Source of the DNA: Chloroflexota bacterium
Lineage (GTDB): Bacteria > Chloroflexota > Anaerolineae > CG2-30-64-16
Reading direction: 5' to 3'
Assembly: GCA_016876015.1 (NCBI GenBank)
Contig: VGOD01000040.1
Span: forward strand, 1-33,296
Length of the DNA: 33,296 bases
The position numbers were made by a program, and so were the translations under genes. Below are positions 1 through 6,342 of this stretch, piece after piece. Every line of letters begins with the position of its first letter. Position 1 is the stretch's first letter. Under the pieces are notes generated by a model. The model was not told where the DNA came from. It made no database searches and was given only the letters and a program-made list of their open reading frames with translations.

Positions 1-73
1 CGAATTCGCGCACCAGGTACATCTGGCGGTAGAGGTGGCGGAGCGTGGAAGCTGGATACTGGATACTGGACAC
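1..73 (-). CDS. Partial CDS, N-terminus of a probable 2-oxo acid dehydrogenase E1 alpha subunit
   Basis: The gene runs off the left edge; only 24 codons are visible. Read from a GTG at 73, the peptide includes TLRHLYRQMYLVREF, which resembles the first helix of thiamine-diphosphate-dependent E1 alpha subunits (pyruvate or branched-chain dehydrogenase, typically LYRxMxLIRxFEE). The start is supported by a GGAGG Shine-Dalgarno six bases upstream (minus strand of 83-79). The first codons lie inside a heptamer array (52-72), so the N-terminal tail SSIQYP is repeat-derived. The family call rests on a very short stretch and is moderate only. Confidence 0.5.
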   Translation of the reverse strand, partial: MSSIQYPASTLRHLYRQMYLVREF

Positions 74-79
74 GGATGA
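45..79. repeat. Heptamer array, CTGGATA type
   Basis: Three successive 7-bp units, CTGGATA twice and CTGGACA, occupy 52-72, with degenerate flanking units at 45-51 and 73-79. The array covers the GTG start codon of the minus-strand E1-alpha-like gene. It belongs to the same class of arrays as those at 102-224, 3029-3132, 6263-6342 and 33256-33295, though the unit sequence differs. Confidence 0.75.
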
Positions 80-101
80 CCTCCGAGAGAATTGGCAGGT
101 A

Positions 102-224
102 GCAAATGGCAAATCGGCAAATGGCAAATGGCAATCGGCGGATCAGCGGATCAGCGAATCGGCAATGGGTGAATGACATGAAAAGAATCTGCAACTTGCA
201 ACTTGTAATTTGCAAATTGGCATC
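102..224. repeat. Two heptamer/octamer arrays in the intergenic gap
   Basis: This is most of the 167-bp gap between two minus-strand genes. From 102 to 177 units of 7 or 8 bp follow each other: GCAAATG variants at 102, 109, 117 and 124, then GCGGATCA at 138 and 146, GCGAATCG at 154, GCAATGGG at 162. A second array at 190-224 has TGCAACT twice, then TGTAATT, TGCAAAT and TGGCATC. The short frame open here on plus (106-351) looks like translated repeat, so no gene is called. Confidence 0.75.
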
Positions 225-240
225 ATCCCTTACCATTGCT

Positions 241-1683
241 TCACAACTCCCGCCTTATGAGCCGATAGAAGCCCGTTTTCGGCGCACCGACGAACTCGAT
301 GAGGCCGCGCGCCTTGAGACCGGCGATGTCGCGCTTGGCTGTCTTCTCTGAAACGCCGAAGTGTGCCGTGACGTCGTGGGGCTTCAGTTGTTGTCCCTCA
401 CTGAGTTGCACTAGAAGCCAGCGTTGTCTTTCATTTACAGCTTCATTTATAGGGACATCAGGTTCATTTACAGGGACATCAGGGACATTTACAGGGACAT
501 CAAAGACAGCGCTCTGCTCACTGGCCTCGTTGGCCGCGGCTGGATGCGGCTGAAAGATCACGCGGAGCGCCGCCCCCATCTCCTGCCATGTGGGCGGTGA
601 ATAGCCGCCTTCCTCGCAGGCCTGCGTCACGCGGCGATAGCCCGTGCCCCACTCTTCCACCAGGCCTAACTCTCGCAGCACCCGCACGATGACGCGATTG
701 CGAATGCGGCTCACGCCGGCCTTCAGGTCCTCCAGGGTCATGCCAAAGGGCAACATGCCGGGGTTTTCGACCTCCAGGCGATTGGCATAGATGGCTATGC
801 GGATGCGCATGCCGGTGAGGGAGTAGTCGGCGTGGGCGACGGCGTTGACCAGCACCTCGCGCAACGCGACCTCGGGGTACTCCGGGATGTCTTGCCGGCG
901 CATGGTCACGATCCTGGCCGCCAGCCGGGTGTTGCGGCGAATGAACTTGGGCGTTTCTTCCAGGGCCTCCAGCACAGTGCCCTCGATGTCGAGGCGGTCG
1001 AGAAAATCTACCCGCTCGACGCCGCGGAAGCGGGCGCAGCTCACCCGCGCCTCGGGGAACAGACGTTGCCGTGGCGCATCCCGGCCGAACAGGATCAGGC
1101 CGCCGTGGGATGGCGCGAGCTGGCCGGCTTGGCGCACCAACACGCCCAGCGATTCCAGATGCGCCTGGCTGACTTCGCGGCCGATGGCCGCGCAATAGCG
1201 CCGGATGCGCTCAGGGTCCAGATCATCGGCAGAGAGGTCGGCGCATGGCAGTTGATCGAACGACACCCCGGCGAGGGAGCGCTGCAATTCCGCCAGAAGG
1301 TCAGGGCCGGCGCGGCGATTCGTGGAACCCAAACGCACGTAGACGCCGTCTTGCGGGCCCTCTGACCGCAGATAGAACGGCCCGCGCCAGCGCGGCACAT
1401 GCACGATCAGCAACGTCTTGCCGTCGTGAGATGCCAGGTCAATTTCCGGCGTCATGGCGGGGCGAATGCTGTCGGCGATGCTGCTGGCCAGCCGCTCCTC
1501 CTCGCGGAGGGGGTCTGCTATGCCGACCGCCGCACCGTCGTCCCGGACGCCGACAACCAGGGTCCCGCCGGAGGTGTTGGCGAAGGCTACCAGCGTCTTG
1601 AGGATGGGCTGTAAGGAGGAGAGATCGCGTTTGAACTCCAGGGTCTTGCCCTCCCTGGCGTGGAGCAGTTCAGGTACGTTCAT
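241..1683 (-). CDS. AlbA_2 (Schlafen-type) domain / ATPase-like / winged-helix regulator
   Basis: The 480-residue protein has the architecture of the COG2865 group, often annotated as RecG-like or putative transcriptional regulator. The AlbA_2 domain lies at about 12-130, with EFKRD at 16-20 and the ANTSGGTLVVGV glycine-rich stretch after it. The C-terminal GHKL-like region is at about 270-385, with REVLVNAVAHADYS and GTGYRR. A 7-residue repeat linker (DVPVNEP type) and a C-terminal winged helix (about 420-475, SEKTAKRDIAGLKARGLI) complete it. The ATG at 1683 is preceded by GGAGG with seven bases between. The DNA-binding role is inferred from the domains; the target is not visible. These genes are frequent in accessory DNA and act either as stand-alone regulators or in defence settings. 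Confidence 0.85.
   Translation of the reverse strand: MNVPELLHAREGKTLEFKRDLSSLQPILKTLVAFANTSGGTLVVGVRDDGAAVGIADPLREEERLASSIADSIRPAMTPEIDLASHDGKTLLIVHVPRWRGPFYLRSEGPQDGVYVRLGSTNRRAGPDLLAELQRSLAGVSFDQLPCADLSADDLDPERIRRYCAAIGREVSQAHLESLGVLVRQAGQLAPSHGGLILFGRDAPRQRLFPEARVSCARFRGVERVDFLDRLDIEGTVLEALEETPKFIRRNTRLAARIVTMRRQDIPEYPEVALREVLVNAVAHADYSLTGMRIRIAIYANRLEVENPGMLPFGMTLEDLKAGVSRIRNRVIVRVLRELGLVEEWGTGYRRVTQACEEGGYSPPTWQEMGAALRVIFQPHPAAANEASEQSAVFDVPVNVPDVPVNEPDVPINEAVNERQRWLLVQLSEGQQLKPHDVTAHFGVSEKTAKRDIAGLKARGLIEFVGAPKTGFYRLIRREL
441..503 (-). repeat. In-frame 21-bp tandem repeat in the regulator linker
   Basis: Three 21-bp units start at 441, 462 and 483, and a partial unit lies at 430-440. 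They encode heptapeptides of the DVPVNEP/DVPINEA type between the ATPase-like region and the winged helix. Because the unit is a multiple of three, copy-number changes keep the frame. Linkers built from short NE/NV repeats are common at this place in the family. Confidence 0.8.
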
Positions 1684-1768
1684 AAGACAACCTCCCTCCT
1701 CGCGTCCCTACGCTGCCTCTGCGTACAACCTGCGCTGCAACTCCGTTATCGTCGTCCGGCGTGGGTCG

Positions 1769-1915
1769 CTATTCCGACCAAATGTCTTCCTCCCACGTGC
1801 CGTGTTCGAGCGTGCGCTGAACGATCAGGTCGGCATCCTGCTCGCGGTCGAGCCGGCGCGGGTCATACTCCTGGAAATGCGGCCACAAGCCGCTGGGGAT
1901 GCTGGCGTTAGTCAT
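1769..1915 (-). CDS. Small DUF6922-like protein, probably truncated
   Basis: From an ATG at 1915 the 48-residue product reads LWPHFQEYDPRRLDREQDADL and then IVQRTLEHGTWEE. This matches the start of DUF6922-type small proteins (LFWDxDPxxLDxxxxxxxIIxRxLExGxxE). Those proteins normally continue with a WLxxxYG segment, but here the frame ends after DIWSE. The +1 frame stays open for 22 further codons (to about 1700), so a recent frameshift is possible. The ORF could start upstream at 1987, but that would lie inside mrp; 1915 is 22 bp after the mrp stop. Such proteins often sit beside nucleotidyltransferase or toxin-like genes; none is seen here. Confidence 0.4.
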   Translation of the reverse strand: MTNASIPSGLWPHFQEYDPRRLDREQDADLIVQRTLEHGTWEEDIWSE

Positions 1916-1937
1916 GGCGTTCACCGATGTAATGCGG

Positions 1938-3008
1938 TCATCTATCAAGCTTGATCGGTGCGCGCGGCGCGGCAGAGCGACGGGCATTCATCACGCTGAC
2001 CTGCGCGGCGACCGCCTGCGCCAGGCTCCGAAAGGCCGCGGCCTGCTCGGATGCGGGCTGAAAAGCGACCACCGGCTGGCCAGCATCGCCGCCCTCCCGG
2101 ACGATGGGAGCCAGATTGACGCGGCCCAGGAACGACACGCCCAGCGCGGCCGCGGCTTGCTCGCCGCCGCCCGCGCCGAACACCTCGCCGGCCATGTTCT
2201 CGATGATGCCCATGACCGGCACCTCCAGCCGGCGGAAAGCCGTCAGGCCGCGGCGGGCGTCGGCCAGCGAAACCGCCTGCGGCATCGTCACGATGATGCC
2301 GCCTGTCAGCGGTACGAGCTGTACCAGGCTCAGTTGCGCATCGCCGGTGCCGGGCGGCAGATCTACCACCAGGTAGTCCAGGTCGCTCCACTCGACATCG
2401 GTGAAGAGTTGTTGGATGGCTTTGTGCAGCATCGGCCCACGCCAGATCAACGCCTCGCCCTCGGGCACGAGGAAGCCGAGGGACATCACCTCGACGCCGT
2501 GCGCGACCGGCGGCGTCAGCTTGTCGTTGTGCGCCGGCGGCAACTCCTCGATGCCCATCATGATCGGCACGTTGGGCCCATAGATGTCCGCATCGAGGAT
2601 GCCCACCCGCGCGCCCATCTGCGCCAGCGCCACGGCCAGGTTTACGGCGACGGTCGTCTTGCCCACGCCGCCCTTGCCGCTGGCCACCGCGATGATATTC
2701 TTGATCGGCACGTTCAGCTTGCCCGCGATGCGGCTATCGGCGCGCACCTGCGCGTCGAACCGCACGCTCACCTCCTTGACGCCAGGCAGGCGCGCCACGG
2801 CCGCGCGCGCCTCGCTCTCGATCTGATGCCTCAGCGGGCAAGCCGGCGTCGTCAGCGTGATCGTGAACGCAACGCTGCCATCCGCCACCTCGATATCCTT
2901 GACCATGTTTAACGTCACCAGGTCTCGGTGCAGTTCCGGCTCTTGAACGTTCTTCAGGACGCCGAGCACCATCTCTTGGGTGACGCGAGGTTGCTTTCCT
3001 AAGAACAT
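1938..3008 (-). CDS. mrp: Mrp/NBP35-family Fe-S carrier ATPase with N-terminal DUF59
   Basis: Residues 1-85 form a MIP18/DUF59 domain (TTPACPL at 53-59). From 105 on it is a deviant-Walker-A P-loop ATPase ([10 protein letters not shown] at 110-119), followed by DxDxYGPN and the VDLPPGTGD motif. Family members load or transfer Fe-S clusters in the cytoplasm. The usual CxxC after the IENM motif, which binds the cluster in most Mrp proteins, is absent: the sequence reads [14 protein letters not shown]. The ATG at 3008 is chosen because GGAG lies a few bases upstream and the DUF59 domain begins here; upstream in-frame codons are translated repeat array. It follows the FAD oxidoreductase in the same direction, after a 109-bp gap filled by arrays. 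Confidence 0.9.
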   Translation of the reverse strand: MFLGKQPRVTQEMVLGVLKNVQEPELHRDLVTLNMVKDIEVADGSVAFTITLTTPACPLRHQIESEARAAVARLPGVKEVSVRFDAQVRADSRIAGKLNVPIKNIIAVASGKGGVGKTTVAVNLAVALAQMGARVGILDADIYGPNVPIMMGIEELPPAHNDKLTPPVAHGVEVMSLGFLVPEGEALIWRGPMLHKAIQQLFTDVEWSDLDYLVVDLPPGTGDAQLSLVQLVPLTGGIIVTMPQAVSLADARRGLTAFRRLEVPVMGIIENMAGEVFGAGGGEQAAAALGVSFLGRVNLAPIVREGGDAGQPVVAFQPASEQAAAFRSLAQAVAAQVSVMNARRSAAPRAPIKLDR

Positions 3009-3028
3009 GGGTATCTCCAAGGTGGGGT

Positions 3029-3132
3029 CGTATTGCGTATTGCGTACCCCGCGAATGTCTGTGTAGAACGTCGTGCCATCAAGGGCGGTGCATTCTCGCC
3101 CGCTTACGCAGTACGAACTACGCAATACGTTC
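3029..3132. repeat. Inverted pair of heptamer arrays between two genes
   Basis: The first array has CGTATTG at 3029 and 3036 and then CGTAC. The second, at 3105-3132, has TACGCAG, TACGAAC, TACGCAA and TACGTTC. The outer ends form a perfect 11-bp inverted repeat, CGTATTGCGTA (3029-3039) with TACGCAATACG (3119-3129), so the block can fold into one hairpin. The TAG stop of the FAD oxidoreductase (3120-3118) lies in the second array, and on the minus strand the heptamer register starts with that TAG. The last codons (ERIA) are array sequence. Confidence 0.75.
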
Positions 3133-4470
3133 CAGATCTTCCATCATCAATCGTGCTGCCCGCCTCCCGATCTCGACCGCGAAGTTGGTGCCCCGATCCC
3201 ACGGGTAGACCTGGCTCATGCTGGCAAAGTAGAGGCCGCTGACAGGGGTGCGGATCGGCGGGATGTTTTTGGAGTGATTCAAGGGCGGCACAGGCTGGGC
3301 ATAGGGGGTCTTCCAAAGCCAGGTCTCCTTGACCCAACTGCGATCGCACTCAGGGTTAAGACGCTTCATGGCCGGCAGAAACCGCTCCAGCAGCGCCTCT
3401 TTGCTCAGCTTGAAGTATTCGTGATCCACATCCAGGTAGTCGCCGCAATAGATGATATGATCGCCGCCGAAATGCTCCGCGGGGACGAAATTCGTGTGTT
3501 CGACCATCGCCAGGAAGGGAAAACCCGCGTCTTTGGGCAGGTTGTGCCAGTAATAGCGCGTCAACGGCCGCGTCAGCGCAATGATCAGCGCCACCGCGCC
3601 CATGGATTTCAGCGCCCGCAGGCTCTCGCTGTAGCTCGCCGGCAGATCGGGCGCCAGCCTGGCCATCAGGGCCGGCGAGCTGGTGGCGATGACAGCGTCG
3701 TAGCTCTCGCTCCCGGCAGCGGTTGCGATGCGGAGCCTGCGCGCCTGACCCCCGGCCTCTTGCCCTTTCTGGGCGGAGGATTGTGGATGGATTGCCGTCA
3801 CCGGCGTGCTCAACCGGATCGTCACGCCCTGCGTCCGCAGCCGCTCGGCCAATTGGTCCAGGAACGTCTGGAACCCGCCGACGAACGTGCCCAGACGGGT
3901 AGTCCGGGCGCGCAAACGCGCCCACAGCCAGGCCATGTTGACGATCTGAGCGTTTTCCTCGCCGAACTTACTGACGAGCAGCGGCCGCCACTGTAGCTCG
4001 TGCACGCGCGGACCGAACCAGCGTCGCGTCCATGCGTCGGCCGTCACCTTCTCCAGCGGCTCCCAGCGAGCGAAGAAACGCAAGTAGAGCCCGGCGACGC
4101 CATAGCGGATCACATCGGGCAGAGAGAAATGGCGCAGCAAGAACAGCGGAATGGTGGTGAAGATCGAGTCGAACGGATGAAACTCTCCGTTCCAGTAGAT
4201 CACCGTATACGGCCGCGGGAAGATCACCCGGTCGCTCCAGCCCAACTCCCGGATAAGTTCAAGGATATGCTGGTCCGACGCAAACCAATGATGATAGTAC
4301 TTCTCCAGGGTCCAGTCCCAGTGCGGCGCCTTGAAGCCCGCGGCCAGTCCGCCCACTTCGGGTGCGGCTTCATAGATCGTCACACGATGGCCTGCCTTGA
4401 CCAGGTCATAGGCCGCGGCCAGCCCCCCCATACCCGCGCCGATGATGCCGATCTGTTGCTGGTCAGCCAT
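3118..4470 (-). CDS. NAD(P)/FAD-dependent oxidoreductase, amine-oxidase / protoporphyrinogen-oxidase-like
   Basis: The 450-residue protein begins with a Rossmann FAD site ([16 protein letters not shown], GxGxxG at 10-15, acidic residue E35 ending strand 2) followed by the [10 protein letters not shown] motif typical of the flavin amine oxidase / phytoene desaturase clan. Residues 45-60 read [11 protein letters not shown], seen in a bacterial subgroup of these oxidoreductases of unproven substrate. The C-terminal FAD motif region is present ([22 protein letters not shown]). The start codon overlaps the stop of the upstream four-cysteine gene by one base (TAATG), which indicates translational coupling. 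The C-terminus ends inside a heptamer array. The substrate cannot be told from sequence. Confidence 0.8.
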   Translation of the reverse strand: MADQQQIGIIGAGMGGLAAAYDLVKAGHRVTIYEAAPEVGGLAAGFKAPHWDWTLEKYYHHWFASDQHILELIRELGWSDRVIFPRPYTVIYWNGEFHPFDSIFTTIPLFLLRHFSLPDVIRYGVAGLYLRFFARWEPLEKVTADAWTRRWFGPRVHELQWRPLLVSKFGEENAQIVNMAWLWARLRARTTRLGTFVGGFQTFLDQLAERLRTQGVTIRLSTPVTAIHPQSSAQKGQEAGGQARRLRIATAAGSESYDAVIATSSPALMARLAPDLPASYSESLRALKSMGAVALIIALTRPLTRYYWHNLPKDAGFPFLAMVEHTNFVPAEHFGGDHIIYCGDYLDVDHEYFKLSKEALLERFLPAMKRLNPECDRSWVKETWLWKTPYAQPVPPLNHSKNIPPIRTPVSGLYFASMSQVYPWDRGTNFAVEIGRRAARLMMEDLERIA

Positions 4471-4841
4471 TACTCTTCCTCCATGATCGGCTCAGACTCA
4501 TCGGATTCCTCTTCCTCTGGCACCGCTTCGCCGGCCAGGAACGCGTCGACATCGCGGCGCGCCTTGTTGTACATCGCGGTCAGGTCAGAATCGCTCCCCT
4601 TGAACTGCATGACCGTCTGCGTGGCGCACAGTTGGCAGCCGCGCATATACTTGAAGCTCCCCTCGTGGCACTTCACGCAGCCGTCCAGACGCACCATCAT
4701 GAGGGTGAACGCCAGGCTGTCGGGATCGATCTCGGGCAGCTTCATCACGCGTTCCACCAGGCTGGCCCATTCAGGCCCGCGCAGACCGCGCAGCAACGGG
4801 ATCATGCGCGGGGGAAACAACAACTCGGCTTTGGGATACAT
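4470..4841 (-). CDS. Small protein with CxxCH and CxxC motifs
   Basis: The 123-residue product has no signal peptide or membrane segment. Its core carries GCVKCHEG (C55, C58, H59) and GCQLC (C69, C72), ten residues apart, which fits a small zinc or Fe-S site; a c-type haem is less likely because no export signal is seen. The tail is strongly acidic (EAVPEEEESDESEP). An alternative TTG start lies at 4853. It is coupled to the FAD oxidoreductase by a one-base overlap and follows the DUF1858 protein and nuoI in the same run. I do not recognise a named family; a role in metal or redox handling is inference from cysteines and neighbours. Confidence 0.65.
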   Translation of the reverse strand: MYPKAELLFPPRMIPLLRGLRGPEWASLVERVMKLPEIDPDSLAFTLMMVRLDGCVKCHEGSFKYMRGCQLCATQTVMQFKGSDSDLTAMYNKARRDVDAFLAGEAVPEEEESDESEPIMEEE

Positions 4842-4901
4842 CGTTCCTCGCAAGGCGAAAACGCGGCGACGCCGTCAACCAGCGCACGCGGCGTTCGGCG
4901 C

Positions 4902-5354
4902 TCAGATGTTCAGTCGCCGCCGGCTCACATCGAGCGGCTTCATATCGCCGTCGCCGCCCACCAGATTGTTGAGCGCGGCCAGCAGCGCGGGCTGGTCAAT
5001 GCCATAGCTCTGGCAGGCGCCCTCGATCGTATCCACGTCGGAAACCGCGCAGTTCGAGCAGCTGGCCAGTTGGAAATCGGCCAGCACCTCGCTCACGCGC
5101 GGATGAACAGCCATCGCCTCTTTGATGGTCATCGTGGGCGTGAAGAGCACTTCGCCCGCCTTGCGGCGCAGTTCCAGGCGCATCTCAGTCAGCCGCTCCT
5201 CCGACCGCTCGCGGACCTTGTCCATCGCGGAACGCAACTCGGTCAGGCCGTTATTGACTTCGGACAGTCGCCTGTCCAATGCGCCGATCTGGCGCATGGC
5301 GAGATAGGCCGCGATCAGCGCGACAGCGGCGATGATGAGCGCAACAGTAGTCAT
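4902..5354 (-). CDS. Membrane-anchored coiled-coil protein with DUF1858 redox-disulfide domain
   Basis: The 150-residue protein has one N-terminal membrane helix (3-20, TVALIIAAVALIAAYLAM), a charged coiled coil (about 24-70), then a DUF1858 domain (about 72-135). DUF1858 (hybrid-cluster-associated disulfide domain) is recognised by TIKEAMAVHPRVSEVLADF and the CSNC motif at 99-102. These domains are thought to do thiol or redox chemistry. The ATG at 5354 has AAGGAG eight bases upstream. It lies between nuoI and the four-cysteine protein in the same direction, so a role near the respiratory complex at the inner face of the membrane is plausible but unproven. Confidence 0.8.
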   Translation of the reverse strand: MTTVALIIAAVALIAAYLAMRQIGALDRRLSEVNNGLTELRSAMDKVRERSEERLTEMRLELRRKAGEVLFTPTMTIKEAMAVHPRVSEVLADFQLASCSNCAVSDVDTIEGACQSYGIDQPALLAALNNLVGGDGDMKPLDVSRRRLNI

Positions 5355-5449
5355 GGGCAGTCTCCTTGTGCGTCAACAGTTCACTAGTCAAAGCAACCCG
5401 AGACGGAGTCGGATTCTGTGTTGTCCACCATGCTTCCGTCATTCAGTTG

Positions 5450-6250
5450 CTACTTATTCTCTCCGCCCTGTGCAGCCTTGGCCGCGCGACGGGCGGCGGC
5501 TTCGGCTTTGAGTCGCTCGACCTCCTCCGGCGTCGGCCGGGGTCGGCTGGGGGCTGCGATCGTTTCACCCGCGGCCGCCGCGCCAGGAGCGGTCCCGACC
5601 GGCTGTTCCTGCGCTGTTTGACTGCCCGGCCCGGCCGTGGCTGCCTGTGCGGCCTTCTCGGCGTCTTTCGCGGCCTTCGCGGCCTCTTTGGCCCTGCGCG
5701 CCGCTTCTTCTTCGGCCCAGTCGGTGGGCCGGATGCGGGCGTAGTAAGTGGTCGGCACGCGCAGCTTCTGCAGGTCGAAGACCAGATAGGGCATGCGCTG
5801 TCGGGCGGCGATCTCGTAATCGTGATCCATCTTGATCGCATCGAACGGACAGAACTCCGCGCACAGCCCGCAGTTCATGCAGATGGTCGTATCAATCTGG
5901 AATTCGGCCGGCCTGGTCAAGGGCTTGCCTCGCTCGTCTTTGGCGCGCACGATCCAGATGCACTGCGGCGGGCACACCTTGGCGCAGATGCCGCACGCTG
6001 TACAGCGATTCTCGCCCGTCTCGGCATCATAGACGAGCATGGGGATGTAGCGAAACCGCTCCGAGAGTTTGCGGCGTTCCTCGGGATATTGCACGGTGAA
6101 AATGCCGGTCTGCGCGGATGCCTGGCTCTGGTCCAGCTCCTTGCGACCGCCTGCATACCGGCTGGGGATTTTCTTGATGTCATCAACGTAGGTGCCGACG
6201 AATTCCTTCAGCGTCACACCCAGGCCCTTGAGTACGCCAGTTCCGAACAT
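5450..6250 (-). CDS. nuoI: NADH-quinone oxidoreductase subunit I, with long C-terminal Ala/Lys/Glu extension
   Basis: NuoI carries clusters N6a and N6b in the hydrophilic arm of complex I. Two full CxxCxxCxxxC motifs are present: C83, C86, C89, C93 and C124, C127, C130, C134 (CMNCGLCAEFCPFDAI). A conserved N-terminal amphipathic region precedes them. After residue 170 comes an unusual tail of about 95 residues rich in Ala, Lys and Glu with a Pro/Thr-rich middle, so the protein is longer than the usual 150-220. ATG 6250 has AAGGAG seven bases upstream. It follows nuoCD with a 12-bp gap after an 80-bp octamer array. Confidence 0.93.
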   Translation of the reverse strand: MFGTGVLKGLGVTLKEFVGTYVDDIKKIPSRYAGGRKELDQSQASAQTGIFTVQYPEERRKLSERFRYIPMLVYDAETGENRCTACGICAKVCPPQCIWIVRAKDERGKPLTRPAEFQIDTTICMNCGLCAEFCPFDAIKMDHDYEIAARQRMPYLVFDLQKLRVPTTYYARIRPTDWAEEEAARRAKEAAKAAKDAEKAAQAATAGPGSQTAQEQPVGTAPGAAAAGETIAAPSRPRPTPEEVERLKAEAAARRAAKAAQGGENK

Positions 6251-6262
6251 GGTTCACTCCTT

Positions 6263-6342
6263 GCGAGGAAACAAGTAGACAAGTAGACAAGGTCTGCGCC
6301 GCCGTGTCTCCTTGTTTCCTTGCCTCCTTGTTTCCTTGCCTA
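6263..6342 (-). repeat. Ten-unit octamer array from the nuoCD stop to the nuoI ribosome site
   Basis: On the minus strand, ten 8-bp units follow each other without a slip from 6342 to 6263. The first, TAGGCAAG, begins with the nuoCD stop codon. GAAACAAG and CTACTTGT each occur twice, and GAGGCAAG once. The array ends just before the nuoI Shine-Dalgarno. The two halves are partly complementary (GGAAACAAG at 6268-6276 with CTTGTTTCC at 6311-6319 and again at 6327-6335), so the transcript between the two genes can fold into a hairpin. Confidence 0.85.

Noticed and set aside
102-177. CRISPR array
   Set aside because: Units are 7-8 bp with no spacers, far shorter than CRISPR repeats of 23-37 bp, and no cas gene is near.
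4470-4841. c-type cytochrome because of CxxCH
   Set aside because: No signal peptide, no distal Met or His ligand pattern and a second CxxC nearby favour zinc or Fe-S.
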